Shown here in pieces: positions 16,613 to 25,358 of a stretch of 38,245 nucleotides of DNA; position 1 is the first letter of the stretch, and each line of letters begins with the position of its first letter. The notes beneath the pieces were generated by a model. That model searched no databases. It worked only from the letters and a program-made list of their open reading frames with translations, and had not been told where the DNA came from. Position numbers and translations under genes: made by a program. The DNA comes from Synergistaceae bacterium. Lineage in GTDB: Bacteria; Synergistota; Synergistia; Synergistales; Synergistaceae. Where the stretch lies: contig JAITOL010000102.1 of the NCBI GenBank assembly GCA_031289955.1, positions 1-38,245 of the forward strand, written 5' to 3'.

Positions 16613-16723
16613 TTAGTACGAACACAATATCACATCGTGTTTCGCAATAAGAGCTGAAAAGAATTTGTCGCTATGTTCCGAAGGAAAAAATATAGCCGAA
16701 ATTAATATATTTGTGTCAAGCAT
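16613..16723 (-). pseudogene. Truncated PIN-domain toxin (VapC-like) remnant
   Basis: The reading frame starts at ATG 16723, overlapping the antitoxin stop by 8 bases, as is common in toxin-antitoxin operons. It encodes only 36 residues, opening MLDTNILISAIFFPS, the typical first strand of a PIN ribonuclease with its first metal-binding Asp (residue 3), and ending VILCSY before a TAA. Intact PIN toxins are about 130-140 residues. A one-base shift at the stop would continue as LIEYV, resembling the usual next helix, but it then fades into unrelated sequence and stops. The toxin lacks its other acidic residues and should be inactive. Confidence 0.7.
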
Positions 16724-16994
16724 TACCTCCACTACGTTCCACCCACATCTCTTTTCTAACTTCCTTCACCATGTCCACGACATCCTGCTCGTTTCTGAGG
16801 CCCAGACGTTCCGCTTCGCCGGTGAAGGCGTTCTGTGTTTCCTTCAGTGCTATCATCGCCGCGTTCGCTATCACTATTTTATTGCCTTCATCTATGAACA
16901 CTACTTTATCGCCGCTCCTGATTCCAAGTTTGCGCCGCATCTCTATCGGGATAGTCACCTGTCCCTTGGAGGTCACTCGCGATATATCCAGCAT
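16716..16994 (-). CDS. AbrB/SpoVT-type DNA-binding antitoxin
   Basis: A 92-residue protein with a swapped-hairpin AbrB DNA-binding domain at its start: VTSKGQVTIPIEMRRKLGI followed by GDKVVFIDEGNKIVI (about residues 7-42). The rest is helical and charged, the part that in such antitoxins wraps the PIN toxin. The frame can be read from a GTG at 17003, but the AGAGGTG Shine-Dalgarno lies there and fits the ATG at 16994. It is normally half of a vapBC-like toxin-antitoxin pair and represses its own promoter. The toxin gene downstream is broken, so this is now an orphan. Confidence 0.88.
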   Translation of the reverse strand: MLDISRVTSKGQVTIPIEMRRKLGIRSGDKVVFIDEGNKIVIANAAMIALKETQNAFTGEAERLGLRNEQDVVDMVKEVRKEMWVERSGGNA

Positions 16995-17047
16995 GTCTTT
17001 CACCTCTTTTTCTTATAAGTATTACTTTCATTACATATATATGAGAT

Positions 17048-17076
17048 ATTATATACTCTTTCGCGGGTGTTAAAAG
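17048..17076 (-). promoter_or_regulatory. Putative promoter/operator of the antitoxin gene
   Basis: On the minus strand a perfect TATAAT (17053-17048) lies about 54 bases before the antitoxin start, with a poor -35 (CTTTTA, 17076-17071) at 17-base spacing. The -10 box is embedded in the imperfect palindrome GAGTATATAATATCTC, a plausible site for autorepression by the AbrB-type protein. Confidence 0.4.
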
Positions 17077-17198
17077 ACGCAATGAATGAAATTTGATCAT
17101 AAGCGTGGGCCGCGGCTTCAACTTCGGATTGTTTGCGACTTTTATTAAAAGTGATCCTCGGTTATAATGACACGGAATTTTGATTACGTACATTCATC

Positions 17199-17227
17199 GT
17201 TTGCGCAACAGGTTGCCGACGTATAAT
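17199..17227 (+). promoter_or_regulatory. Putative promoter of the pseudopilin gene
   Basis: A perfect TATAAT at 17222-17227 lies upstream of the gspG-like start. A TTGCGC at 17201-17206 gives a short 15-base spacer; at 17-base spacing the -35 is poor. A second TATAAT occurs at 17163-17168. The first box overlaps an in-frame ATG at 17226, which argues that the ATG at 17265 is the true start. Confidence 0.45.
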
Positions 17228-17264
17228 GTCCCGGAATTGGGACGAAGGAGGTTCAGGTCTTCAG

Positions 17265-17690
17265 ATGAACAGAAAAGCCGGGTTTACTCTCGTGGAGATA
17301 ATGGTCGTCGTCGTGATAATCGGCCTGCTTGCGGCTCTCATAGGGCCGCGTCTTATCGGCCAGAGCGAAGCGGCGAAAGTCACCGCGGCGCGCGCGCAGA
17401 TAAAGAACCTACAGCAATCGCTCGAACTGTTTCACCTCAACAACGGATTTTTCCCAACGACGGAGCAGGGGCTCTCCTCGCTTGTCGTGAAGCCCACTAT
17501 GCCGCCCGAGCCTAAAAACTACCAGAGGGGCGGGTATCTCAACTCGAAAACCGTTCCCAGAGATCCGTGGGGCAACGATTATCTTTACATCTGTCCGGGA
17601 GAGGACGGCGATTATGATATCATATCGTTCGGCGCCGACGGCAGAGAAGGCGGAGGAGAAGGCGCCGCGGACATAACGAACTGGAATTGA
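17265..17690 (+). CDS. gspG: Type II secretion-type major pseudopilin (GspG-like)
   Basis: The 141-residue protein has a class III signal: MNRKAG is a short basic leader, cleaved before Phe7 by prepilin peptidase, and the mature protein begins FTLVEIMVVVVIIGLLAAL with Glu5, needed for assembly. The rest matches GspG closely: FPTTEQGL, VPRDPWGNDY, and a final DITNW region where GspG binds calcium. GspG forms the periplasmic pseudopilus that pushes proteins through an outer-membrane secretin, so this suggests a diderm cell. No other secretion gene is nearby. Shine-Dalgarno AAGGAGG (17245-17251) is a little far (13 bases) from the ATG; the in-frame ATG at 17226 has no good site. Confidence 0.88.
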   Translation: MNRKAGFTLVEIMVVVVIIGLLAALIGPRLIGQSEAAKVTAARAQIKNLQQSLELFHLNNGFFPTTEQGLSSLVVKPTMPPEPKNYQRGGYLNSKTVPRDPWGNDYLYICPGEDGDYDIISFGADGREGGGEGAADITNWN

Positions 17691-17708
17691 CCACGGAGGG
17701 ACACATAT

Positions 17709-18269
17709 ATGAGAGACGGAGAAAAAATCGAGCGAATGCTCGACGTAATCAAGGACGAGATTCTGCCGTTGACGGAGTGCGAGGTAAAGCGCGGCAATCA
17801 TGTGTTCGGAGGAGCGATCCTGAGATCCGATACGTTGACTTCGGTGATGGTCGGTTCCAACAACAGGATCGAAAGTCCCCTTTTTCACGGTGAAATAGAC
17901 ACGCTGAACAGATTCTTCAAATTGCCCGTCCGCCCTCAGACGAACGAGCTCATATTCCTCGCCACTCACGATCCGTGCCCGATGTGCGCCGCCGCGATAG
18001 CGTGGGCAGGCTTCAGGGAGGTATGGGTTCTTTTCGGTTACAGGGATGTGGAGTGCGATTTCGGGATGCCGGTCGATCTCGAGATGTACAGGGAGATATT
18101 CGGGGCGAACGGGATCACGAGCGAAAACAAGTTTTTCACGAAACACTCCATAAAAGAGGCACTGGCTGAAGTGTCGGATCCGGACAAGTTTTCGCCCGTC
18201 ATAGAAGAGATAGAAAAGCGCTACGCGGCGCTCGAGGTCTCCGATTTCGACTATCCGGGACTGGAGTAG
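17709..18269 (+). CDS. Cytidine/cytosine deaminase-fold enzyme
   Basis: The 186-residue protein carries the zinc-deaminase signature: FHGEIDTL with His60 as zinc ligand and Glu62 as proton shuttle, and HDPCPMCAAAIAWAGF with Cys90 and Cys93 as the other ligands. The H-G-E form, instead of H-A-E or C-A-E, is the one seen in yeast cytosine deaminase. It should therefore deaminate a free base, nucleoside or related ring, but the substrate cannot be read from the sequence. The carboxy third (about 120-186) is an acidic extension. ATG 17709 has CGGAGGG at 17693-17699. It starts 18 bases after the pseudopilin stop, so both are probably in one transcript, and a strong terminator follows. Confidence 0.8.
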   Translation: MRDGEKIERMLDVIKDEILPLTECEVKRGNHVFGGAILRSDTLTSVMVGSNNRIESPLFHGEIDTLNRFFKLPVRPQTNELIFLATHDPCPMCAAAIAWAGFREVWVLFGYRDVECDFGMPVDLEMYREIFGANGITSENKFFTKHSIKEALAEVSDPDKFSPVIEEIEKRYAALEVSDFDYPGLE

Positions 18270-18290
18270 TTTTTATACATTCTTGATTCA

Positions 18291-18335
18291 ACGGCGGAGG
18301 CGCGACGCAAATCGCGCCTCCGCCGTCATTTTGCA
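18291..18335 (+). terminator. Strong hairpin terminator after the deaminase gene
   Basis: A perfect 15-bp stem, ACGGCGGAGGCGCGA (18291-18305) with TCGCGCCTCCGCCGT (18312-18326), encloses the 6-base loop CGCAAA and is followed by CATTTTG. The T tract is short, but the stem is very stable. It ends the pseudopilin-deaminase unit. Confidence 0.8.
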
Positions 18336-18374
18336 TTGTCAAATTGTAAACGTGCGGGAAATATGGATTCATAG

Positions 18375-18409
18375 TATAATCAAAATATGTGATAAGTGTA
18401 CCGGAGGTC
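18375..18409 (+). promoter_or_regulatory. Putative -10 box and ribosome-binding site of uvrB
   Basis: TATAAT at 18375-18380 has no convincing -35 box at the proper distance. GGAGGT at 18403-18408 is spaced 10 bases before the GTG at 18419, deciding that start over the in-frame GTG at 18389. I see no LexA-type palindrome here. Confidence 0.45.
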
Positions 18410-18418
18410 TATTTTTTA

Positions 18419-20497
18419 GTGGAAAATGACAGAAGCGAAAAATTCGAGCTTGTCGCTCCCTGGCCTTTATCCGGCGATCAGCCGGAGGCAATGGAGAAGC
18501 TGTGCGCGGGGTTTGAAGCGGGGAACCGCATGCAGACTTTGCTCGGCGTGACCGGAAGCGGCAAGACGTTTACGATGGCGAACATCATCGCCCGCCTCGA
18601 ACGCCCAACGCTCGTCATGGCTCCAAACAAAACCCTGGCGGCTCAGCTTTACAGCGAGTTCAAAGATTTTTTCCCCAATAACGCCGTCCACTATTTTGTG
18701 AGCTACTACGATTATTACCAGCCGGAGGCGTACGTTCCCGCCCAGGATATATATATAGAAAAAGACGCGTCCATCAACGAGAGGATAGAGAAACTGCGCC
18801 TCGCCACGACAAAGGCGCTCATAGAGCGCAGGGACGTCGTGGTTGTGGCGAGCGTCTCGTGCATCTACGGCCTTGGCAAGAAGAGAAATTATGAGGAGGC
18901 CGTATTCCGATTCGCTGTGGGCGATATATGGCGTATGCGCGACTTTATGATGAGGCTGCTCGACAACTATTACGAGCGCAACGATATGGCGTTCGCCTCC
19001 GGGGTGTTCCGCCTGCGCGGCGACGTGATCGAGCTTTATCCGTCCTACAGCGACACGGCCCTTCGGATATCGTTCTTCGACGAGGAGATAGAGCGCATAG
19101 ACGAGATCGACCCGGTATCCGGCAAGACGCTGCTCTCCACCCGCACCGCTGCGATATTTCCGGCAAAACACTACGTGACCACCGACGACGCCGTGCTCGA
19201 AGCCAAGGTGAAGATAGAGGCCGAGCTTGCGGAATGTGTGGAATCGTTGAAGGCGCGGGATATGTTCCTGGAGGCCGAGCGACTGGCGAGCCGGACCAGA
19301 TACGACCTCGAGATGCTGAGCGAGGTCGGCTACTGTTCGGGCATCGAGAATTACTCGAGATTCCTCGATGGGCGCCTGCAGGGGGAAGCGCCGGGAACCC
19401 TCATGGACTTCTTCCCGGAAGATTTTCTTCTCTTCCTCGACGAGTCTCACATGACGATCCCTCAGATAAGAGGGATGTATAATGGCGACAGGGCGCGCAA
19501 GGAGGTGCTGGTCGAGCACGGTTTCAGGCTCCCGTCGTGCCTCGACAACAGGCCGCTCAAATGGGACGAGTTCGGCGGATTTATGAAAAACGTCCTATAC
19601 GCGTCGGCAACGCCGGGCGACTACGAGATCGAACATTCGTCGGTGATAGCGGAACAGCTCATTCGTCCCACCGGCGTGCCGGATCCTGATGTGGAGATAC
19701 ATCCTGCCACGGGTCAGGTCGACGATCTGCTGGCTGAGCTCAGGGACGTCATCTCCCGCGAGGAGCGCGCGATTGTGACGACCCTCACGAAGCGTTCGGC
19801 GGAGGATCTAGCGAAATACTACGCCGAACTGGGGCTGAAAGTTCAATACCTTCACTCGGAGATGGACACATTCGAACGAGCCGAGGTGCTGCGCGATCTG
19901 CGGCTTGGCGTCTATTCCGTCGTCATAGGGGTCAACCTGCTGAGGGAGGGCATAGACCTGCCGGAGGTTTCGCTCGTCGCGATAACGGAGGCGGATCGGG
20001 AGGGGTATCTGAGATCGTTCCGCTCGCTGATACAGACGATAGGGCGGGCCGCCAGGAACGACGCCGGGCGTGTCATACTCTACGCCGACAGAATAACGGA
20101 CAGCATAGATATGGCGATGAGGGAGACGATGCGCAGGCGAACAGCTCAAATCCGCTACAACGAGGAGCATGGCATAACGCCGCGAACCATTCTGAAGGCG
20201 GTGAAGAACCTTCTGCCGCCCGAGCTGACGGAGGACGCGTCCGGCGAGGCCATAGTAATCGCGCCGGATGGAGAGAGCGTTCCGCGTTCCGCGAACAAGC
20301 ACGAAGTCAGGGAACTGGAGCGCCGCATGTGGGAGGCTGTCGAACGCCTCGATTTCGAGATGGCGGCCGAGCTGAGGGACACGATAAAGGGTTTGAGGGA
20401 TCAGAATGATGGAAAATATGGATTTTCAGTGGATCAAAATAAGCGGCGCTCGTCAGCACAATTTAAAAAACATAGACGTAGAGCTGCCAAAAAATAA
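18419..20497 (+). CDS. uvrB: Excinuclease ABC subunit B (UvrB)
   Basis: UvrB is the damage-verifying helicase of nucleotide excision repair. It receives DNA from UvrA and recruits UvrC. The 692-residue protein shows Walker A GVTGSGKT (43-50), the beta-hairpin region [12 protein letters not shown] that clamps DNA, helicase motif DESH in place of DEAD, motifs V and VI ([15 protein letters not shown]-like and IGRAARN) and the UVR domain near the end ([23 protein letters not shown]) that binds UvrC. After the UVR domain there is an extra basic tail of about 27 residues ending HRRRAAKK. That tail is read from DNA that also encodes the start of UvrA (89-bp overlap). The start is GTG 18419. Confidence 0.96.
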   Translation: MENDRSEKFELVAPWPLSGDQPEAMEKLCAGFEAGNRMQTLLGVTGSGKTFTMANIIARLERPTLVMAPNKTLAAQLYSEFKDFFPNNAVHYFVSYYDYYQPEAYVPAQDIYIEKDASINERIEKLRLATTKALIERRDVVVVASVSCIYGLGKKRNYEEAVFRFAVGDIWRMRDFMMRLLDNYYERNDMAFASGVFRLRGDVIELYPSYSDTALRISFFDEEIERIDEIDPVSGKTLLSTRTAAIFPAKHYVTTDDAVLEAKVKIEAELAECVESLKARDMFLEAERLASRTRYDLEMLSEVGYCSGIENYSRFLDGRLQGEAPGTLMDFFPEDFLLFLDESHMTIPQIRGMYNGDRARKEVLVEHGFRLPSCLDNRPLKWDEFGGFMKNVLYASATPGDYEIEHSSVIAEQLIRPTGVPDPDVEIHPATGQVDDLLAELRDVISREERAIVTTLTKRSAEDLAKYYAELGLKVQYLHSEMDTFERAEVLRDLRLGVYSVVIGVNLLREGIDLPEVSLVAITEADREGYLRSFRSLIQTIGRAARNDAGRVILYADRITDSIDMAMRETMRRRTAQIRYNEEHGITPRTILKAVKNLLPPELTEDASGEAIVIAPDGESVPRSANKHEVRELERRMWEAVERLDFEMAAELRDTIKGLRDQNDGKYGFSVDQNKRRSSAQFKKHRRRAAKK

Positions 20498-23267
20498 ACT
20501 TGTGCTTTTGACCGGGCCGTCGGGGTCCGGCAAGTCGTCGCTCGCTTTCGACACGATATACGCGGAGGGGCAGAGGCGCTATGTCGAATCCCTGTCGTCC
20601 TACGCGAGGCAGTTTCTCGGAATGCAGGACAAGCCGGACGTGGACGAAATATCGGGCCTTTCTCCCGCCATATCCATAGAGCAGAAGGGCGCGAACCACA
20701 ACCCGCGTTCGACCGTTGGCACTGTGACTGAGATTTACGATTACCTGCGCCTGCTCTTCGGGCGCGCCGGCACGCCGCACTGTCCGGTGTGCGGCAAGCC
20801 TGTCCTCCGGCACAGCCTCGACGAGATAGTGGATCGCATTTTCAACGAGTACGACGGACGCCCGATAGAATTGATGTCCCCTCTAGTCCGGGCCAAAAAG
20901 GGAGAGTACCGCAACCTGCTCGTCCAGCTGAAGTCTCAGGGTTACATGAGGGTACGCATCGACGGAGAGACGTACTGGTTGGAGGAGGAGGTGCCACTCG
21001 ACAAGAAAAAACGGCACACGATAGAGGTGGTTATAGACCGTCTCAAAGTGAGGGACGACAACAAATCCCGCATAGCCGAGGCCGTGGAGATGGCGCTGAA
21101 ACTCTCTGACGGTTTCGTGCTGGTTCGCTCGGAGGGATCGAACGATCTGGAGCTCACGGAAAAATATATATGTCCGGACTGCCAGGTCAGCCTGCCGGAG
21201 ATAGAACCGAGGCTTTTTTCCTTCAACAATCCGTTAGGGGCGTGCCCCGAATGTTCGGGTTTGGGTTTTCACCAGCATTTCGCGCCGGAGTTTGCCGTCA
21301 TAGGAAGCATGTCGGTGGAGGAGGGGGCGTTCCTTCCCTGGCGCGGCTACAAGTACATGATAGAGCGGGCCAGGATGATATCCGGCAGGCACGGCTGGAA
21401 TCTGACGGCGCCGTTCGACTCGATGCCGGACGAGGCCAAACAGGTGTTGCTCTACGGTTCGGACGAAAAGCTCACTCTGATTTTTGTCGATAAATCTGGG
21501 TCGAGCGAGTATCAGGGCAGATACGAAGGGTTGATTCCGTGGCTCACGAGGCGTTTCGACGAGACCGAATCCGAAAACTGGCGCGACGAAATGGTTCGTT
21601 ACAGGGCCGAGGATATATGCGGCACATGCGGCGGAAAACGCCTGAAGCCGGAGGCGCTGGCGGTGAAGCTCGGCGGGCTGAATATCGCCGAATTGACCAA
21701 TATGTCCGTCGAGGCTCTGATGCCGGCGCTCGAAACGCTCGTCCTCTCGGACAGCCAGCAGAAAATAGTAGGACTCGCGTTGTCGGAGGTTCAGAAAAGG
21801 CTGTCGTTCCTCGTGGACGTCGGGGCGGGCTACCTGTCGCTTTCCCGCAGGGCGGACACTCTGTCCGGCGGAGAGAGCCAGAGAATACGCCTCGCGACGC
21901 AGATTGGGTCGAAGCTCACCGGCGTGCTCTATGTCCTGGACGAACCCACGATAGGTCTGCATCCTAAGGACACGAACAGGCTGCTCGACACTCTCTCGGC
22001 CATCAAGGGAATAGGCAACACCGTCATAGTGGTCGAGCACGACCGGGACGCCCTGAAATATGCCGACTACGTCCTCGAGCTTGGCCCGGGGGCCGGAGAG
22101 AATGGAGGGCATGTCGTCATTCAGGGCACGCCCGAGAAAATCGAGGCGTCGGATTCCCTGTCCGGCGCGTTTCTCCGCGGCGAGGTGACAGGGATAATCA
22201 AGGCCAGGGACGGAAGGCGCAAGCCGAACGGCTGGATTAAGATCACCGGGTGTCGGGAGAACAATCTGAAGAACATAGATATTTCCGTGCCCAAGGGCGT
22301 GCTGGCGTCAATGTGCGGTCTGTCCGGCTCGGGCAAGAGCACTTTTTTATATGAAATACTATATAAGGGCCTGCGCATGAAACTGGACAAGGAATACCGC
22401 GACAGGCCCGGAAAGTTCGGCTCGATAACCGGCGCAGAGGGCGTGCGCAACGTCGTCCTCGTGGATCAGAGCCCGATCGGGCGAACGCCGCGCTCCAATC
22501 CGGCGACATATACCGGCGTCTTCACGCCGATTCGCGAGTTTTTCGCCTCGCTTGCCGAGTCGAGGCTTCGCGGATACAACCCGGGGCGCTTCAGCTTCAA
22601 CGTAAAGGGAGGGCGCTGTGAAGCCTGTTCGGGAGACGGAGTCACAAAAGTATCGATGCTTTTCCTTCCCGATGTCTACGTAAATTGTGATATTTGCCGC
22701 GGCAAGAGGTATAATAGAGAGACTTTGGAAGTCACATACAAGGGGCTTTCGATCGCGGATGTCCTGAATCTCACGGTCGATGAGGCTGGAGAGTATTTCA
22801 GGGATCTGCCTAAAATCGCGTCTCGCATGTCCGTTATAAAGGAAGCGGGGCTCGGTTATATAAAACTGGGGCAGTCGGCGACGACTTTGTCCGGCGGAGA
22901 GGCGCAGAGAGTCAAACTGGCCACGGAGCTGGGCAAACGCTTCAGGGGGAACGTGCTTTATTTGCTCGACGAACCTACTACCGGGTTGCATTATACCGAC
23001 GTAAAGCACCTTCTCGTATTGCTTCATAAACTCGTGGATCAGGGTAATTCCGTGCTGATGATAGAGCACAATATGGACGTATTGTTGTCCTCCGACCATC
23101 TGATAGACCTGGGGCCGGAGGGGGGAGAGCGCGGAGGGGAAATAGTGGCTTGCGGGACGCCGGAGCAGGTGGCGAAATCCCGTCGCGGTTATACCGGAGC
23201 GTATCTCAAAGGATATATGGACGAACTGAAGATGGATGGACGCGGTAAAAATGAATCGGCGCGATGA
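20409..23267 (+). CDS. uvrA: Excinuclease ABC subunit A (UvrA)
   Basis: UvrA is the dimeric ABC ATPase that first recognises DNA damage and loads UvrB. The 952-residue protein has both ATPase halves: Walker A GPSGSGKS (36-43), signatures [14 protein letters not shown] and [14 protein letters not shown], and Walker B followed by DEPTIGLH and DEPTTGLH. Zinc-binding cysteine pairs include CPDCQ with CPECSGLG, and the carboxy-terminal CEACSGDG with CDICRGKRY. ATGs at 20406, 20409 and 20418 are possible; GAGGGA at 20395-20400 best fits 20409. The first 29 residues are encoded within the end of uvrB. The stop overlaps the next gene by 32 bases, giving a tightly coupled uvrB-uvrA-rlmB run. Confidence 0.96.
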   Translation: MENMDFQWIKISGARQHNLKNIDVELPKNKLVLLTGPSGSGKSSLAFDTIYAEGQRRYVESLSSYARQFLGMQDKPDVDEISGLSPAISIEQKGANHNPRSTVGTVTEIYDYLRLLFGRAGTPHCPVCGKPVLRHSLDEIVDRIFNEYDGRPIELMSPLVRAKKGEYRNLLVQLKSQGYMRVRIDGETYWLEEEVPLDKKKRHTIEVVIDRLKVRDDNKSRIAEAVEMALKLSDGFVLVRSEGSNDLELTEKYICPDCQVSLPEIEPRLFSFNNPLGACPECSGLGFHQHFAPEFAVIGSMSVEEGAFLPWRGYKYMIERARMISGRHGWNLTAPFDSMPDEAKQVLLYGSDEKLTLIFVDKSGSSEYQGRYEGLIPWLTRRFDETESENWRDEMVRYRAEDICGTCGGKRLKPEALAVKLGGLNIAELTNMSVEALMPALETLVLSDSQQKIVGLALSEVQKRLSFLVDVGAGYLSLSRRADTLSGGESQRIRLATQIGSKLTGVLYVLDEPTIGLHPKDTNRLLDTLSAIKGIGNTVIVVEHDRDALKYADYVLELGPGAGENGGHVVIQGTPEKIEASDSLSGAFLRGEVTGIIKARDGRRKPNGWIKITGCRENNLKNIDISVPKGVLASMCGLSGSGKSTFLYEILYKGLRMKLDKEYRDRPGKFGSITGAEGVRNVVLVDQSPIGRTPRSNPATYTGVFTPIREFFASLAESRLRGYNPGRFSFNVKGGRCEACSGDGVTKVSMLFLPDVYVNCDICRGKRYNRETLEVTYKGLSIADVLNLTVDEAGEYFRDLPKIASRMSVIKEAGLGYIKLGQSATTLSGGEAQRVKLATELGKRFRGNVLYLLDEPTTGLHYTDVKHLLVLLHKLVDQGNSVLMIEHNMDVLLSSDHLIDLGPEGGERGGEIVACGTPEQVAKSRRGYTGAYLKGYMDELKMDGRGKNESAR

Positions 23268-24042
23268 CGGCTCGACACGTGAAATCGACAAGGATTACTG
23301 CTGGGGAAGGAATCAGGTCTTGTCCCTGTTGGAGGACGATCCCTCGAGGTGTCTCAAAGTTTTTATCGCGCAAAATGCGCAAAGCTCATTTTCAGGAAAG
23401 GTAATGGGGCTGTGCAGGGCGTCGAAGGTTCCATATTCCCTCGTGGATTCCCGCGCTCTCGATTCTATGCTCGAAGGGGAAAACCATCAGGGAGTGGCGA
23501 TGAGCGTCTCGCCGGTTCCGATGCTGGATATCCAGGACGCGATCGCGCTCTTGCCTCCGCCTCCGGAACCGGCAATGGCCGTGCTGCTTGATCATGTGCA
23601 GGATCCCAGGAATGTGGGGGCTGTCGTGCGAAGCGCTGAGGCTGCGGGGGCGGCATTTGTGGCGCTTCCAACCAGGAGGGGCGCGCTTCCGACCGGAACT
23701 GTCGCCAAGACGAGCGCCGGGGCTTCATTGAGGCTTCCGATAGCGTCGGTGGGAAACGTGGCTATCGCGGCAAGAAATATACAGGAAGCGGGGCTCTGGG
23801 CTGTGGGGCTCGACGAGAGCGCGGACGGGTCGATATACGATTCCCCTCTTCCGGCGAGATGCCTTCTGGTAGTTGGAAACGAGGGAGATGGCCTCACTAA
23901 GACGACGCGCGGAGCGTGCGATGAGATCATGCGCATACCGATGGAGGGGAAAACGGGGAGCCTCAACGCGTCGGTGGCGGTATCGATATGTATGTTCGAG
24001 TGGCTGAGGGTCAATAGGAAGAATGTCAAACCTACGGAGTGA
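23236..24042 (+). CDS. rlmB: TrmH/SpoU-family rRNA 2'-O-methyltransferase (RlmB-like)
   Basis: A SPOUT-class methyltransferase of 268 residues, probably the one that methylates the 2'-OH of G2251 in 23S rRNA. The amino part is an L30e-like substrate-binding domain (YCWGRNQVLSLLE to about 85, with ENHQGVAM). The catalytic part has the three SpoU motifs: LDHVQDPRNVGAVVRSAEAAGA, VVGNEGDGLT and a final SLNASVAVSI. Ala replaces the usual Val in the last motif (SLNVSVA). ATG 23236 overlaps uvrA by 32 bases; ATG 23251 is the alternative. Neither has a strong Shine-Dalgarno, suggesting coupling to uvrA translation. A related tRNA or other rRNA target cannot be excluded. Confidence 0.85.
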   Translation: MDAVKMNRRDDGSTREIDKDYCWGRNQVLSLLEDDPSRCLKVFIAQNAQSSFSGKVMGLCRASKVPYSLVDSRALDSMLEGENHQGVAMSVSPVPMLDIQDAIALLPPPPEPAMAVLLDHVQDPRNVGAVVRSAEAAGAAFVALPTRRGALPTGTVAKTSAGASLRLPIASVGNVAIAARNIQEAGLWAVGLDESADGSIYDSPLPARCLLVVGNEGDGLTKTTRGACDEIMRIPMEGKTGSLNASVAVSICMFEWLRVNRKNVKPTE

Positions 24043-24048
24043 AAAGAT

Positions 24049-25182
24049 ATGAGCGCAATGGTAACAAAGAGCAAGGTTCTGATAGTCGACGATACCGATC
24101 TCAATATCGATATACTCGTGGACGCCCTGAGCGACAGATATAATCTCTTTACGGCGCTTGACGGGGAATCGGCGCTGGCTCAGGTTAAGGCCAAATCTCC
24201 GGATATCATACTGCTCGACGTGGTGATGCCTGGGATGAGCGGTTACGACGTCTGCACGAAGCTGAAGGCCAACCCGGCGACTGTCGACATACCGGTCATC
24301 TTCCTCACCGCCATGACTGATATAAACGACAAGGCCAGGGGCTTCGAGCTCGGCGCTGTGGACTACATGGTGAAACCGTTCGCGATTTTGGAGGTGCAGG
24401 CCCGTCTCGACGTTCACCTGTCGCTGCTCAACGCCAAAAAAGCCCTCAAACAGCAGAACGAGCTCCTGGAAATCAAGGTAAGGGAGCGCACCCAGGAGCT
24501 ATCCGTCACGCAGAACGTAATAATAGAGGCCATGGCGAGCCTCGCTGAAACGAGAGATCAGGAGACGGGCGACCACGTCATGAGGACTCGGTTCTACGTC
24601 CAGCTCTTGGCGGTACAGCTCACTTCGCATCCCAGGTTCAAGGATTATCTGCAGCTGCTCGACCCGGACGAACTCGGCACTGCAGCTACGCTTCACGACA
24701 TAGGCAAGGTCGGCGTGCCGGATCACATATTGCTCAAGCCGGGCCGTCTTACGCCCGAGGAGTTCGACGAGATAAAAAAACATACGCTCTACGGGCATAA
24801 TATACTGAACAAACTCGTAAAACGGCTGCCGAACAACGCGTTCCTCAAGCTGGCGGACGAGATAGCGTGGACGCATCACGAGAAGTGGGACGGAAGCGGT
24901 TATCCCAGAGGGCTCAAGGGCGACGATATCCCCATCCCGGGACGCCTCATGGCGATAGCGGACGTCTATGACGCGATAATAAGTCCCCGCGTTTATAAAG
25001 GCCCAATGTCGAGCGACGAGGCCATGGCGTTCATATTGTCGCAGGCCGGCACGCACTTCGACCCGGACATTGCGACCGCTTTCTACGATCTGAGCGAGAC
25101 GTTCCAGTTCGTGGCGAAGGAGCTGGCCGACGAAATGATGGTAAATGAAGTGAAAAATGAAAATACGGAGGATGCTGGATAA
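24049..25182 (+). CDS. Response regulator with REC and HD-GYP domains (c-di-GMP phosphodiesterase type)
   Basis: The 377-residue protein joins an amino-terminal receiver domain (residues 7-120; DD at 14-15, phospho-acceptor Asp57 in IILLDVVMPG, Lys109) through a helical coiled linker (about 125-160) to an HD-GYP domain. The catalytic His-Asp are 216-217 (LHDIGK), followed by HHEKWDGSGYP (276-286) with the GYP triad intact, so it should hydrolyse cyclic di-GMP. No membrane segment is present, and no partner histidine kinase is seen nearby. It starts 6 bases after the rlmB stop and may be co-transcribed with the repair genes. It is the last gene before the independent rpoB promoter. Confidence 0.92.
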   Translation: MSAMVTKSKVLIVDDTDLNIDILVDALSDRYNLFTALDGESALAQVKAKSPDIILLDVVMPGMSGYDVCTKLKANPATVDIPVIFLTAMTDINDKARGFELGAVDYMVKPFAILEVQARLDVHLSLLNAKKALKQQNELLEIKVRERTQELSVTQNVIIEAMASLAETRDQETGDHVMRTRFYVQLLAVQLTSHPRFKDYLQLLDPDELGTAATLHDIGKVGVPDHILLKPGRLTPEEFDEIKKHTLYGHNILNKLVKRLPNNAFLKLADEIAWTHHEKWDGSGYPRGLKGDDIPIPGRLMAIADVYDAIISPRVYKGPMSSDEAMAFILSQAGTHFDPDIATAFYDLSETFQFVAKELADEMMVNEVKNENTEDAG

Positions 25183-25272
25183 GAAAATAGCGGAGGTTGG
25201 TTTCAAACATACACTTAAATCAAACTCAGCAAAACCACGTACTAAAAAATCATAAAAAAACCTACAGCTTAT

Positions 25273-25301
25273 TTGACAATTGCTGGAATTCTTAGTATAA
25301 T
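25273..25301 (+). promoter_or_regulatory. Consensus sigma-70 promoter of rpoBC, with A-tract upstream region
   Basis: TTGACA (25273-25278), a 17-base spacer and TATAAT (25296-25301) match the consensus at all 12 positions. A-tracts at about 25242-25260 resemble an UP element. Transcription would start near 25308, leaving a leader of about 50 bases. This is the best promoter in the window and fits a highly expressed operon. Confidence 0.93.
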
Positions 25302-25342
25302 ATCCCGCTGTACATGTCGTATTTTAGAAAATTCTTCACGTA

Positions 25343-25357
25343 GGGAGGTATTCTCCC
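25343..25357 (+). promoter_or_regulatory. Ribosome-binding site of rpoB inside a small hairpin
   Basis: GGGAG (25343-25347), part of the GGGAGG Shine-Dalgarno, can pair with CTCCC (25353-25357) across the loop GTATT, ending one base before the ATG at 25359. The 5-bp stem would hide the ribosome-binding site and could modulate rpoB translation. Confidence 0.5.
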
Positions 25358-25358
25358 A

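Noticed and set aside
16665-17073. Plus-strand open frames opposite the antitoxin
   Set aside because: No ribosome-binding sites or domains; the minus-strand AbrB domain is clear.
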